DNA of 64,000 nt, taken from NCBI RefSeq assembly GCF_947179165.1, contig NC_077242.1, forward strand, positions 37,519,097-37,583,096, given 5' to 3'. Below the pieces are notes generated by a model that did no database searches, was not told the DNA's origin, and worked only from the letters and a program-made list of their open reading frames with translations. The stretch is from Solanum dulcamara (lineage: Eukaryota; Streptophyta; Magnoliopsida; Solanales; Solanaceae). The translations under genes were made by a program, and so were the position numbers. Position 1 is the stretch's first letter; every line of letters starts with the position of its first letter. This document shows, piece after piece, positions 33,156 to 46,055 of the stretch.

Positions 33156-36100
33156 TGTCACGACCCAACCCCGTAGGCCATGACGGATGCCCGAACTGGA
33201 CACAAATGTCTGCCCCTGCCACCTATACATAACTCATCTCCTGTTTATACTTAAAATGCACTAACAGGTAAGAAAACGTACACGCCAACAAGGCTGTTAT
33301 AACATATAGGGTCATTCCATAATACACATATACGCGAGCCGATGAGGCATCCCCAACACAGGAAATGCCCCAAATCATAAGTCATATCAACACAACTGTA
33401 CATACACGCATATGCAACTCATATACCACTCATATACAATCCATCTATAGCTCATATACAACTCATATGCAGCTCATATACAACTCATACACACACACAA
33501 CCTACATATGTACAACCCACATCCATATCCACAGACCTCTAAGAGTAAGAACGACAGTAACATAAGGTGGGACAGGGCCCCCGCCATACCCGTGAACAAA
33601 ACTAATATACACATCAAGGTTTAGTACCCAAAATTAGGCTCCAGCACAATGGAGCACTTCTAGATCGCTGAGTGGGACTCCTATGCTGGCGGATCCCCAA
33701 ATTGTGTACCTATACCTGCGGGCATGAATGCAGCCCCCCCAACAAAGGGGGTCAGTACGACAAATATATTGAGTGGGTAAAACATAACATAGCATAACTG
33801 GAAACATATTTCAAGCGGAGAAGCAAGAAATCCAGTACATTATAAAAGAAGCCTTTGTACCTGTATTCTGTAAATCATAAAAACATGCATGTTCAAATTA
33901 TATCATATAGCCGGCCCTATCAGGGGTTCGGTAGATACACCTGTAAGATCATCACAATCCAGTGCCATCACCACATTATTAATACACATCATCATATATA
34001 TATACATACGTATCTCGACCCTCTAGTGAGGGGCTCGGTGGACAATGCAGTGAATTATGCATGATTACTATTTCCAGCCCGGGATACGGTGAAAGAAGTG
34101 TTACAGTATACACGAGTAGAGTAGTGAGTAACTATATACAGTTTAAATCGTTATCGGAGACTCGACAGTATATGAATGCTGAACTAGCATCTGAGAATCA
34201 GGGTGGTAATATGATCAGCTCAAGTGCCCTCTAAAGGCCATTAGGACTATATTAATTAACATCTAGTGGTCCTTAGAAATATACCCAAGTAGTTCTAACC
34301 TCTTAAGGATTTCAGAGTACATGTAGTCATATAGTCTTTCCGATTAGAAATCTGTATATTCATTGTCTGTTTAACGTATAGTAAGTTTGAGGAAAGTAGT
34401 TCAACTACAGTGAGAGTTCACAATCCAGAAAAGAACATGAGACATTTAGGAATGGAATTACTCCCGAGATCGTATTACTTTTTACTTAGCTCTACGACAT
34501 GCCAAAAGAAAGAGAAAGAATAAATTTTACATACCTCTTACGGGTTACTTTTTATCCCATTCGTCTTGTCGTCCTTTGAACCTAAGTAAGATAAAAGCAA
34601 CATGAATATTAACAACCTTTTTCTGTACAACACCTTAGGTTACACATGAGTATTCATAGAACTCAACTCTTTGCTTGCCTCCTCGATTAGTTCTTTAACT
34701 AGTTAAAGAGTTAACAGAAATCGAGCAGCACCTCCCCTATAATATGTCCTATTCAAATTTCCAATTACACTCCTAATAGCTACAGCCAACCAAAATAAAT
34801 TACCTGCAAGGTATATATATGCCCTTCATATCAACATTCTACAACACAAACTTCAAATGACTCGCTCGAAACTACGATACCAAAATAGAGTTTCTAGTTT
34901 CCATTTTGCAAAATCTTTAATTATATGAAATGGAGGGTCGGTTTGCTGCAACCAGAAGCACCCATACCTCTTTTAAATCATTTTCCAGCACCTCAACGCA
35001 CCACCACACAACCAGCAGCTGCAGCATCACAACCATATCATAAACACAACCCACTATTCGACTTTAATTTAGCTATAATGACTTCACTTTAGATTGTTTC
35101 TAATGTCGATCATTCCTATGACTTTATCACACTTCCATCAACATAAAATATGTGTAACACGCCCTATGACAACACCATAAACTTCAAATCAAAAGCAAAG
35201 AACTTACCTTTCCCGAAATTGGCAAAAACTAGCCGAAACTTGCCTCAAAAACTCTTCTAACGCAATTAAATCATCGTGTCGGCTTGATGTCCATTTTTTA
35301 CTGTTCAAAACCATGATTTTATAATATTAATACCTCTGTAACATTATGGTATACACTGGATAATTAATTTACAGAATGAAATCAAGACTTACGTATTTTT
35401 TTCTCCCTTAGGCCGTCACTCTTTTCCCTTTAGTTCTAGGGTTTTTGGTCTTTGTTTGGATAATGTTTTGAGCAAGGAAATGACTTATGAGTCATATATT
35501 ATGTATATATATGCTTCCTAGGGGTGACATGTGTCATCCCCTAAAGGTGACATGTGTCCAGCCCCCATTGGGCCAACACATACATGCTGCCAATTAGGGG
35601 CTGCCACATGGCAATGGGGCCCATCTCTCCCAAGCAGGTGGGTCACCTACTTGACCCCAAGCAGGTGGGTCACCTTCTTGCTTGAGGTGCTTCCACGTGT
35701 CACTCCCTCCTTGGCTGCCACGCGTCTTTTTTTTTCTCTTTCTCGTGGGTTTCGTAATCTCGTTTGTAATCTCGTCTCACTTTAAGAGCCTATAAAATCC
35801 TTGCTATGTAATCTTGGTATGTAATCAAGTAACTCACATATGTAAGACTTCTAAATTAGTAGTTTATGTAGATACGTCGAGTCCTACGACCCATCACTTA
35901 ACCTCCAACTCCTTCCGGATTCTGATAACTCTATTTCCAACCTTCTATACTATGAGGTGTCACATTCTTCCCTCCTTAAAGTTGTTTGATAACGTTTTGG
36001 ATTGTATGGCTCACATGATAACTTCTAGGTAACTTAAGATATATTCCGATCCCAAGGGTGTGGGGTATAACAACTCACACCTCTTTTAGACCACCTTCTA

Positions 36101-36201
36101 AGAGGCTTAAGCACCCTTAAAAAAGCTTAAGAACCTCTCAAGAAGCTTAAGAACCTTCCAAGTTATGAAAGTCTCAAGGTATGATAGTACGGGGTATAAC
36201 A
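33156..36201 (-). repeat. Family B 3' LTR (3046 bp)
   Basis: Read on the minus strand it starts TGTTATACCCCGTACTATC at 36201 and ends GGGTCGTGACA at 33156. The U3 part has CTTAAG-rich sequence, GACATGTGTC and GCCACATGGC palindromes near 35525-35610, and a TATA-rich run near 35495-35515. Confidence 0.92.
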
Positions 36202-36215
36202 TCCTTCCCCCCTTT
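36202..36215 (-). other. Family B polypurine tract
   Basis: On the minus strand AAAGGGGGGAAGGA directly precedes the LTR start, the expected plus-strand primer. Confidence 0.85.
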
Positions 36216-36379
36216 AGGACATTCATCCTCAAATGTTAAACAAAGCTTCCCTTAAGACGTTATGCATTTTATAAGGAGGGTTCTTTCCATTACAACAATA
36301 CATATCTTCATCAAAAAATTAATATAAACGTTTTCAGGAGTTGGGGTTACCTGTAGATATCGGGAATAGGTACGGATAC

Positions 36380-37660
36380 TTGTGTCTCATGTCCTCTTCA
36401 GCTTCCTAGGTCATTTCTTCACGATTCCTATTTTTCCATAATACCTTGATCGAAGTTACATCCTTAGTCCGCAGTCTTCTAATTTGCCGATCCAAGATGG
36501 CGATCGGTTGTTCTTCGTAGGCCAATTCTTCCGTGACCTGGATGTCATCTATGGGATGTACTCGGGATGGGTCACTAACACACTTTCGAAGCATTAATAC
36601 ATGGAAGAATGGATGTACTGCTTCCTGGTCTGCTGGCAAGTCTAGTTCGTAGGCAACCTTCCCTATTCGGCGGAGGATCAAGTAAGGGCCAATATATCTT
36701 GGACTCAACTTTCCTTTCTTGCCGAACCTCATTACTCCTTTCATGGGAGACACTTTCAAAAACACCCATTCACCCACTTGAAATTCCAAAGGTCAACGCC
36801 GATTGTCTGCGTATGACTTCTATCGACTCTGGGCGGCTAATAATTGCTCTAGAATAAGCTTTACCTTTTCCACCGCCTGTTGGACCATGTCTGGGCCTAT
36901 GAGTTATGTTTCACCAATGTCAAACCATCCAATGTGTGACCTATACTTCCTACCATATAAAGCCTCATATGGTGCCATCTGGATATTGGAGTGATAGCTA
37001 TTGTTGTAAGCAAACTCAATAAGTGGTACATACTCATCCCATCTGCCTTTAAAGTCAATTATACAGGCTCGTAACATATCCTCTAGTGTCTGAATAGTGT
37101 TCTCGGCCTGCCCATCAGTTTGGGGATGAAATGCTATGCTAAGGCTTACCTGTGTTCCCAAGCCTTCCTAGAATGACCGCCAAAAGTGGGCTGTGAACTG
37201 GGCTCCCCTGTCCTAAATAATAGATGTGGGAACTCCATGAAGTTGTACTATTTCCTTGACGTACAACTTCGCATAGTCCTCGGCTGAGTATGTGGTCTTG
37301 ACTGGGAGGAAGTGGGCTGATTTTGTCAGCCTATCTATAATAACTGATATAGAATCCTGCTTCTGAGGAGTGCGAGGTAAGCCAGTAATAAAAGCCATGT
37401 TAATCGCTTCCCATTTCCTAGTTGGAATCTCCATCTCCTGTAGTAGCCCATCCGGTTTTTGATGTTTAACTTTAACTTGCTGGCAGTTTGGGCATTGGGC
37501 TACGAATTTTGCTATGTCCCTTTTCATACCGTCCCACTAATATAAACATTTGAGGTCGTGATACATCTTGGTTGACCCCGGATGAATAGAATAATAGGCA
37601 TGATGTGCCTCTCCTAGTACTTGCTGCCGTAAACCTGTAACTTTCGGTACACAAACTCTA
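36380..37660 (-). pseudogene. Family B integrase with chromodomain-like tail
   Basis: Inserts cDNA. The HHCC region is in part readable: HPGSTKMYHDLK at about 37545-37580, and CPNCQQVKVKHQ near 37465-37500. The core has the first-Asp motif changed to INMAFITGLP (Asp to Ala, near 37400), IIDRLTKSAHFLPV, RGAQFTAHFW near 37185, and FHPQTDGQAENTIQTLEDML near 37080-37135 with the Glu. AYNNSYHS lies near 37010. The C-terminal region has [20 protein letters not shown] near 36650-36710. The tail VLWKNRNREEMT then meets a stop at the expected Trp (near 36405) and continues EAEEDMRHKYPYLFP. Stops interrupt near 37162-37212 and 37530. Confidence 0.85.
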
Positions 37661-37662
37661 CC

Positions 37663-37920
37663 TTGATATCGTAGTATCCCACTAGCCGTGATTTCAAATG
37701 GAGTCTTTCCTTTTTGGAGAGTTTCATCCCTATACTGTGTTAGAACAGGGTCCTGGTGTTGGCATCGTTTTACTTCCTCCATGATGAGGATTCATCAACT
37801 CCTCAAACAGAAACCCCGTTATCACCCAAATTAGCTAAGCAGACTCCCAGATTGGCGAGCTGACAAATGTCACGAGTTATCTCTTTCCGTTCTGATCGTA
37901 CATCTGCCAGGCTACCTATT
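37663..37920 (-). pseudogene. Family B RH-INT linker
   Basis: Segment with EEVKRCQHQDPVLTQYRDE and GILRYQGRVCVPKV (37640-37780), the conserved stretch before the HHCC finger in this clade. It is separated from RNase H by stops between 37783 and 37920. Confidence 0.65.
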
Positions 37921-38315
37921 TATTTACGGATGAGCACATCCGCCATCACATTTGCCTTCCCTGGATGGTATAAAATGTCAACGTCATAGTCCTTCAATAA
38001 CTCCAGCCACCTTCTCGACTGTAGATTTAACACTTTCTGCTTAAAAATATACTGGAGGCTTTTGTGGTCCGTATAAATATCAACATGTACACCATACACA
38101 TAGTGTTTCCATATTTTTAAGGCATGGATCACCGCTACTAATTCCAGATCATGGGTTGGATAATTCTTTTCATGCTTCCTAAGCTGTCGGGAGGCATAAG
38201 CTATAACTCTGCCATTCTGCATCAGAACACATCCTAGCCCAATACCGAAGGTATCATAATAGATAACATAGCCGTTTGGTCCATCAGGGAGAGTTAGAAT
38301 AGGAGTTGTAGTCAA
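37920..38315 (-). CDS. Family B RNase H domain (open segment)
   Basis: An uninterrupted 131-residue segment covering the whole domain that degrades the RNA strand of the RNA-DNA hybrid. All four acidic positions are visible: YYDTFG (residue about 21), DLELVAV (about 57), YTDHKSL (about 82) and NVMADVL (about 126). It lies in a different frame from RT and from integrase because of frameshifts on both sides, so it would not be made as part of a polyprotein. Confidence 0.8.
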   Translation of the reverse strand: MTTTPILTLPDGPNGYVIYYDTFGIGLGCVLMQNGRVIAYASRQLRKHEKNYPTHDLELVAVIHALKIWKHYVYGVHVDIYTDHKSLQYIFKQKVLNLQSRRWLELLKDYDVDILYHPGKANVMADVLIRK

Positions 38316-38359
38316 TTTTCTTTTAACAACTGAAAGCTCTGTTCACAGGCATCAGTCCA

Positions 38360-39128
38360 TTAGAACTTAGCTGCTTTTTGAGTCAGTCTTGTTAAAGGCG
38401 CCGAAATGGAAACAAACTTTTCCACGAACCTTCTGTAGTACCCTGCTAACCCCAAGAAGCTACGTACCTCCGTAGGGGTTGTAGGTCTTGGACAAGCCCT
38501 TACGGCCTCAATCTTCTGTGTATCTACGGGAATACCGTCAGTCCCAATAATATGTCCCAGAAAAGCCACTGAAGTTAACCAAAATTCACATTTAGAGAAC
38601 TTAGCGTACAATTTCTAGTGTTGGAGTACCCCCAGTACCACCCGCAAATAATCTGCATGTTCTTTCTCCGATCGTGAATAGATCAGAATATCATCAATAA
38701 ATACAATCATGAACAAATCTAGAAATGGTTTGAAAACTTGGTTCATTAGATCCATAAATACCGCTGGAGTGTTTGTCAGCCAAAAGACATCACCTTAAAC
38801 TCATAATGCCCGTATTGGGTCCTGGATGCGGTCTTTGGGATATCTTCCTCTCTTACCCCCACCTGATGATAGCCTGACCGCAGGTCTATCTTCGAAAAGC
38901 ATTGAGCACCCTGCAACTGGTAAAACAAATTATCAATCCTGGGAAGAGGATATCTGTTCTTAATTGTTACCTTGTTCAGCTGCCTATAGTCAATGCATAT
39001 TCGCAACGATCCATCTTTCTTTTTTACAAACAGTACTGGTGTTCCCCATGGTGATGTTCTGGGCCTAATAAAACCCTTCTCCAATAAGTCCTTCAACTGC
39101 TCCTTTAGCTCCACGGGTGCCATTCTAT
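38360..39128 (-). pseudogene. Family B reverse transcriptase, frameshifted
   Basis: The N-terminal part at 38776-39123 is open, with [45 protein letters not shown] and [12 protein letters not shown]. After stops, [12 protein letters not shown] is readable with both catalytic Asp codons at 38690-38695. The thumb at 38360-38611 has [16 protein letters not shown] and [15 protein letters not shown] net 1-base insertion in the TATATA tract at about 39124-39131 separates RT from the protease frame. Confidence 0.88.
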
Positions 39129-39742
39129 ATAGGGGGGATAGAAATAGGCTGAGTGTTTGGAGGCATGTCTACGGTGAACTCTATCTCCCATTCAGGAGGG
39201 AGACCTGGGAGTTCATCTGGGAATATATCTGGATACTCATTAACCATGGGCACCGACTGAAGAGTTGTCACCTCTGCTTCCAGATTGTGCACGCAGGCCA
39301 AATTATAAATATACCCCTTCTTGATTATTTTCCTTGCCTTAAGGTATGAAATAAACTTACCCTTCGGCGATGCTGTGTTCCCCAACCATTCGATAATTGG
39401 TTCATTAGGGAACTGGAACCGAACCACTTTATTTCTACAATCTACATTGGCATGACACGAAGCTAGCCAATCCATACCCATAATAACATCAAACTCCACC
39501 ATATCTAACTTTATCAAATCAGCCAAGGTTTGATGACTATATATATTTACCGGGCAATTTCTATACACTTGTTTTACCATAATAGAGTCCCCTACTGGTG
39601 TAGTCACCTCGAATAATTCTATTAACTCTGGCTTAATTCTGATCTTATTAGCAATAAAAGGGGATATATATGATAAAGTAGAGCCTGGATCCATCAACGT
39701 ATATACATCTTGAGAAAAGATTGATAGTGTACCTGTGACCAC
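39125..39742 (-). CDS. Family B protease and RT leader (open segment)
   Basis: A 205-residue open stretch. [13 protein letters not shown] near residues 16-28 is the aspartic protease active site of plant Ty3 elements. [17 protein letters not shown] (about 86-102) is the conserved C-terminal half. [18 protein letters not shown] then leads into the RT domain, which continues in another frame after position 39125. It lies in the same frame as gag but after a stop near 39750. Confidence 0.85.
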   Translation of the reverse strand: MVTGTLSIFSQDVYTLMDPGSTLSYISPFIANKIRIKPELIELFEVTTPVGDSIMVKQVYRNCPVNIYSHQTLADLIKLDMVEFDVIMGMDWLASCHANVDCRNKVVRFQFPNEPIIEWLGNTASPKGKFISYLKARKIIKKGYIYNLACVHNLEAEVTTLQSVPMVNEYPDIFPDELPGLPPEWEIEFTVDMPPNTQPISIPPI

Positions 39743-41050
39743 ATTCGGCTACGCTTCTTGGTCCTATCTACTGGCCAAAGCATATATACGGTTGGAAGGT
39801 CTACTAGAACTGGAAGCTCCACCATGGCCTTTACCATGGCCTACTGGTGTCTGCATACCCTACCCCATCGAGCGTATAGCCGTAGAAGAAGAAGAACCCG
39901 CAACTGACCCAGTTGGCTGAGCTGCACCACCTGGAGTACATTTAAATGGACATTCCCTCAAAATATGGCCTTGGCGGCCACAAGCAAAACAAGTACCTGT
40001 AATCCAGCGACATTCTCCAGAATGAGGTTTATTACAATAGGGACACTGGGGCATCGGTGGTCTTGACTGTCGAGAACTTTGGTTCACCTGTGTAACTGAA
40101 GCTCTGGAGCTTTGACCAACCCCTGAATACCTGGTGCTCTCAAATCTTCCACCTGGAACCTGTAAAGGTGCACTCCGAGCTGGCTGGGAGGGATATCTAC
40201 TGAACTGCTGGAACCACCCACTTTAAAATTTCCCCGGATAACCAGCTGACCTAGCCCTCTTAGGCTGACTTCTATCCAACCCTCTATCGGGCTGACGCCT
40301 TCTATGCTCCTCGACCCCTTAGGCATATGCTTATACCCAAGCGATATCCATGTCAGGATGAGAAGCCATGGCCATACAACTATCAACCAAATAAAGGTCC
40401 AAGCCCATCACGTAACGATGCACCCTATCTGCCATATTCGCTACCACTGTGGGGGCATGCCTTGCCAATGAGTCAAACTCGAGGCTATAGTCTCGAACAT
40501 TCCTACCATTCTGCTTCAACTGTAAGAATTTATCGATCCTAGATCATCTAATTTCTAGAGGCATAAAGTGGCTAATAAAGGCTTCTGTAAATTCATCTCA
40601 TTCAGCTGGAGGAGCACCCTTGCCCCTCGACAATTCCCAAGACTCGTGCTAATTAGCGGCCACATCATGCAGCCGATAGGAGGCCAATTCAACTGACTCT
40701 GTCTCTAAAGACCTAATGATTCACAGGGTACGCTGCATTTGTCAAATGAATTCTTGTGGATTCTATGCAGGTATCGATCCATGATATTCTGGAGGGTTAC
40801 AGGCTAGGAAATTACGGACCCTTAAACTATCTTATCTATTAGCATCATCTGGGCTATGCCTCTGAGCTTGTCCTGCCATCAGTCCAGTCAACAACTGTAC
40901 TGTATCTCTCACAGCCTTGTCTTTTGCCCTATGTTGTGGGGCTAGAGGCTCCTGTATCGGAGGTTCAGGGTCTGCAGCTGCCGCTGCTCTAACCTTCTCT
41001 AGAGGTGACGGCGTATTAGAACTTGCCGATTGAGGTACAACCCTTGGCAT
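39743..41050 (-). pseudogene. Family B gag remnant
   Basis: Starts at the ATG at 41048-41050 with MPRVVPQSASSNTPSP and an Ala/Pro-rich N-terminus. Capsid motifs follow: NPPEYHGSIPA near 40785, ESVELASYRLHDVA near 40700, and NVRDYSLEFDSLARHAP near 40470. The nucleocapsid keeps an intact CCHC knuckle (C33, C36, H41, C46 of the open piece ending at 40087), preceded by a CX2CX3HX3C cluster. Single-base stops occur at about six sites, mostly where Gln or Trp is expected, so capsid protein is not made intact. Confidence 0.85.
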
Positions 41051-41322
41051 AGATTGGGCGCGAGTCCTAGTAACTCTCGGGATCCGACTGGTTTCCCCCG
41101 CTGCTGCCTTGCCCTTCTGGGTGATCGTTCCTCTCCTTGGAGTATTACTGCAAACACAATGGTAGGTTAGTGAAAGGTCATCCTAAGACATAGCTCTATT
41201 GCATGATCTAAAAAAAGAAAGGCAACATCCTAAATGCCCTGTAGCCTTCTGTTTATAGATGTGGTGCATAACACACCGATAAACAAGCCTCTACTAGACA
41301 CGGTCTGTGGACACTCCAAGAA

Positions 41323-41340
41323 GGAACTGCTCTGATACCA
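41323..41340 (-). other. Family B primer-binding site
   Basis: Read on the minus strand TGGTATCAGAGCAGTTCC lies four bases after the 5' LTR. It is the usual initiator-Met tRNA site and shows no decay. Confidence 0.88.
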
Positions 41341-41344
41341 CTTC

Positions 41345-44300
41345 TGTCACGACCCAACCCCATAGGCTGTGATGAGTGCCCAAACTGGACACATATGTGT
41401 GCCCCTGCTACCTATACATAACCCGTCTCCTGTTTATACTTAAAATGCACTAATAGGTAAGAAAACATACAAGCCGATAAGGCTATTGTAACATATAGGG
41501 TTGTTCCATAATACACATATACGTAAGCCGACGAGGGTGCCCCGACATAGGGAATGCCCCAAATTATAAGTCATATCAACACAGCTGTACATACACGCAT
41601 ATGCAACTCATATACCACTCATATACAATCCATCTACAGCTCATATACAACTCATATATAGGTTATATATAACTCATATACACACACAACTGACATATAT
41701 ACAACCCACATCTGTATCCATAGACCTCTAAGAGTAAGAACGACAGTAACATAAGGCGGGACAGGGCCTCCGCCGTACCCGTGAACAAAACTAATATACA
41801 CATCAAGGTTTAGTAACCAAAATTATGCTCCAGTACAATGGAGCACTTCTGGACCGCTGAGTGGGACTCCTATGCTGGTGGATCCCCAAACTGTGTACCT
41901 GTACCTGCGGGCATGAATGCAGCCCCTCGAGAAAGGGGGTCAGTACAACAAATGTACTGAGTGTGTAAAACATAACATAGCATAACTGGAAACATATTTG
42001 AAGTGGAGAAGCAGGAAATCCAATATATTATAAAAGAAGCCTCTGTACCTGTATTCTGTAAATCATAAAAACATGCATGTTCAAATTATATCATATAGCC
42101 AGCCCTATCAGGGGTCCGGTGGATACACCTGTAAGATCATCACAACCCAGTGCCATCACCACCTTATTATAATACATCATAATATATATATACATATGTA
42201 TCCCGACCCTCTAGTGAGGGGCTCGATGGACAATGCAGTGAATTATGCATGATTACTATTCTCGGCAAAGAACACAGTGAAAGAAGTGTTACAGTTTACA
42301 CGAGTAGAGTAGTGAATAACTATATGCAGTTTAAATCATTATCGGAGACTCGACAGTATATGAAGGCTGAACTAGCGTCTGAGAATCAGGGTGGTAATAT
42401 GATCATCTCAAGTGCCCTCTAAAGTCCATTAGGACTATATTAATTAACATCTCGGGGTCCTTAGATACATACCCAAGTAGTTCTAACCGCTTAAGGATTT
42501 CAGAGTACATGTAGTCATATAGTCTTTTCGATTAGAAATCTGTATATTCATTGTCTATTTAACGTATAGTAAGTTCGAGGAAAGTAGTTCAACTATAGTG
42601 AGAGTTCACAATCCAGAAGAGAACAGGAGACATTTAGGAATGGAATTACTCCCAAGATCGTATTACTTTTTACTTACCTACACGACATACCAAAAGAAAG
42701 AGAAAGAATAAGCTTTACATACCTCTTATGGGTTACTTTTTATCCCATTTGTCTTGTCGTCCTTTGAACCTAAGTAAGATAAAAGCAACATGAATATTAA
42801 CAACCCTTGTCTGTACATCACCTTAGGTTACACATGAGTATTCATAGAACTCAACTCTTCGCTCGCCTCCTCGATTAGTTCTTTAACTAGTTAAAGAGTT
42901 AACGGAAATTGAGCAACACCTCCCCTATATTATGACCTATCCAAATTTCCAATTACACTCCTAATAGCTACAGACAACCAAAAAAAATTACCTGCAAGGT
43001 ATATATATGCCATTCATATCAACATTCTACAACACAAACTCCAAACGACTCGCTCAAAACCACGATTCCAAAATAGAGTTTCTAGTTTCCATTTTGCAAA
43101 ATCTTTAATTATACGAAATGGAGGGTCGGGTTGCTGCAAAAAGAAGCACTCATTCCTGTTTTAAATCATTTTCCATCACCTCAATACACCACCACACAAC
43201 CAGCAGCTGCAGCATCACAACCATATCATAAACACAATCCACTATTCGGCTTTAATTTAGCTATAGCGACTTCACTTTATATTGCTTCTAATGTCGATCA
43301 TTCCTAAAACTTTATCAAACTTCCATCATTATAAAAGATGTGTAACACGCCCTATGACAACACCATAAACTTCAAATCAAAAGCAAAGAAATTACCTTTC
43401 CCAAAATTTTCAAAAACTAGCCGAAACTTGCCTCGAAAACTCTTCTAATGCGATTAAAACGTCGTGGCTGCTTGCTATCCATGTTTTACTATTCCAAACC
43501 ATGATTTTATAATATTAATACCTCCTTAACATCATGGTATACACTGGATAATTAATTTACGGAATGAAATTGAGACTTACGTATTTTTTTCTCCCTTAGG
43601 CCGTCACTCTTTTCCCTTTAGTTCTAGGGTTTTTGGTCTTTGTTTGGCTGATGTTTTGAGAAAGGAAATGACTTATGAGTCATATATTATGTATATATAT
43701 GCTTCCTAGGGGATGAAACATGTCAGCCCCTAAAGGTGACATGTGTCCAGCCTCCATTGGGCCAACACATACATGCTGCCAATTAGGGGCTGCCACATGG
43801 CAGTGGGGCCCACCTCTCCCAAGCAGGTGGGTCACCTACTAGACCCCAAGCAAGTGGGTCACCTACTTTCTTGAGGTGCTTCCACGTGTCACTCCCTCAT
43901 TGTCTGCCATGCGTCATTTTTTTCTCTTCCTCGTGGGTTCGTAATCTCGTTCTTAATCTCGTCTCACTTTAAGAGCCTATGAAATCCTTTCTACGTAAGA
44001 TTGGTATGTAATCAACTAACTCATGTATGTAAGACTTCTAAATTAGTAGTTTACATAGATAAGTTGAGTCCTACGACCCATCACTTGACCTCCAACTCCT
44101 TTCGGATTCTGATAACTCTATTTCCAACCTTCTCTACTATGAGGTGTCACATTCTCCCCTCCTTAAAGTTGTTTGATAACGTTTAGGATTGTCCGTCTCA
44201 CATGATAACTTCTAGGTAACTTAAGAGATATTCTGAGCCCAAGAGTGTGGGGTATAACAACTCACACCTCTTTTAGACCACAATTTAAGAGGCTTAAGCA

Positions 44301-44388
44301 CACTTCAAGAAGCTTAAGAACCTCTCAAGAAGCTTAAGAACCTTTCAAGTTACGAAAGTCTTAAGGTACGACAGTAAGAGGTATAACA
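41345..44388 (-). repeat. Family B 5' LTR (3044 bp)
   Basis: Near-identical in layout and length to the 3' LTR at 33156-36201, with the same TGTTATACC start (44388) and GTCGTGACA end (41345). Differences are mostly transitions plus small indels. Confidence 0.92.
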
Positions 44389-45812
44389 ATTCTAGATATT
44401 TAAGGCTATCCTAATATTGGACTAAGTTCGTCCTCGTGCCCTACATCTCCATATAGTAAAGGTAAGCCTGAGTTTGAGTTAAATTTCAATAAAGTGAATT
44501 CTTCAGTGTCTATACAATTCCCTATTGAATTCTTGTATGTACATTTTAATATACTTTGATGAGTTGAATTTTTGAGGTTATGGTTTCGTGTTTTCATTCA
44601 TATGAACACTAGTTGAGTTTTGCATTAAATATTGTATGCATTGTTTGAGTAAAAAGGATGATTATTCTCACTATTAAATTAAAAAGGAGTTGAGTATGAG
44701 TTTAGTTTGAAGAAGTCCCTTGATGTCTATTTTTAAGCATAAGTATTAATAAATTTTAAACCACTAATTTTGAGATTGAGTAGAAGTTAATGTTTTATTT
44801 TTATATGAATCATTGCGATGAGATGTTAAATTCCATTAAGGGAAGAGATGAGATAAGAAAAGATGAGTAAATTGGTGAAAAGGTCCAATGAGACTAGATG
44901 AGATGTATTATGAGTAATTCACTCACTTAATATATATGAGCATAATAAGTATTTTTGAAGTAGTATTGAATACCAAATTGGGCAAGATTTTAGACAAACT
45001 CAATCCCCATAAACTACGTAGCCAGTGTAGGATAGGATCACACCATTCATTTGGGCGACTCTTCATAGTTCCAAAAGAGTACTTTTTATATAGTGATGTG
45101 ACGTCCCTTACCCTGGAAAGATATTAGACGGCTATGGAAGCAACAGTGCTTTGTTGTATAGTCACTAGCTCATAAGTGATGGTTATCGATTAGAGAAACT
45201 CTCCAAGAAGTAAAGTATTATCTTTTACATACTGAGTTTCATTACTATTACATATCTTCTAAAACATGTCTTAATGTACTCTATGCTTCATTGAGTTGAG
45301 TTATGTTTCAATTGAGTTATATTCTGTGTTGAGTTATGTTTTGATATGCGATATGTTTTGAGTAAGTTTTCTTTTAGCTATTTTACCTACCATACATTTC
45401 ATGTACTAACATCATTCTACCTACATCATTTTATGATGCAGTTATAGGTGTTAGTGATCATCAACAAGCGCATCGTTGAAGATCTATATTCTCTAGATTT
45501 TGGTGAGACCTCTTTCCATTTAGTGAGGCTCCATCTTTATCAGTTTTCTTTCACTATGTTAGTTCTTGCGAGGTAGTCGTTGCGTTGTCTTGGCACCTTC
45601 TTAGTCGTTAGTAGAGGCTTCATTAAGAGTCTGTTTTAAACTACGACCTTTATTATTGAGTTATGACATTGAGTTGTATTTTTATATGAGTACTTTAAGT
45701 TATTGTTTAAAGATTGATGAGAATGTTTTTTTTATAAATGCTCGCTTGAGTTACTCTTTTTATGAGTTGAGTCTTCAACTCTTTTTATGAGTTGAGTCTA
45801 GAACCGATGGGA
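44389..45812 (+). repeat. Family C LTR, right part
   Basis: Continues the LTR interrupted at 33155. ATTTAAGGCTATCCTAATATTGG aligns with the reverse of 49990-50040, and GGTGAGACCTCTTTCC near 45503 aligns with the reverse of 48520-48535. The last 200 or more bases of the LTR are missing, so this copy is truncated. It lacks the extra block found at 48640-49140. Confidence 0.7.
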
Positions 45813-46055
45813 TCCACAAAGAGACAAAATTGACACAAGTAAGCAACGTTTTTAGAATGTAACTAAAATAGTCTTAGGATGTGTTTGGTATGAAGGAAAA
45901 TATTTTCCATGGAATATAATTTCCTAAAAAACATTTTCTTGGATAATAAGTGAATTTCTAACTTATTTTCTCACGTTTGGTCGGTGAGTAGAAAATATTT
46001 TCTTTATTATTATTTGGTTCGTGAATGAAATGCATTTTTTTGAAATTTAATCCTA
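45813..46055. repeat. AT-rich dispersed-repeat-like sequence
   Basis: Contains GTGTTTGGTATGAAGG, GAAAATATTTTCC and TCACGTTTGGTCGGTGAG, a style of short dispersed repeat common in dicot genomes, possibly MITE-related. No terminal repeats or target duplication were established. Confidence 0.35.

Larger units (their letters stand above)
33156..44388 (-). mobile_element. Family B full-length Ty3/gypsy chromovirus-type element
   Basis: The best preserved element here: both LTRs, primer site, polypurine tract and all coding domains in gag-PR-RT-RH-INT order on the minus strand. ATTCT is repeated exactly at 33151-33155 and 44389-44393. It sits inside a family C LTR. LTRs differ mainly by transitions (about nine differences, seven transitions, in the first 60 aligned bases; other stretches look closer). 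Several stops and frameshifts break the polyprotein, and the first integrase Asp is Ala, so it is not autonomous as it stands. Confidence 0.93.

Noticed and set aside
33365..33565. Thr/His/Tyr-rich ORF in the family B LTR
   Set aside because: Translation of a short AT-rich CTCATATACAACTCATA simple repeat in the LTR.
35531..35785. 84-codon ORF in the family B LTR
   Set aside because: LTR U3 sequence with repeated GCAGGTGGGTCACC units; no conserved protein pattern.
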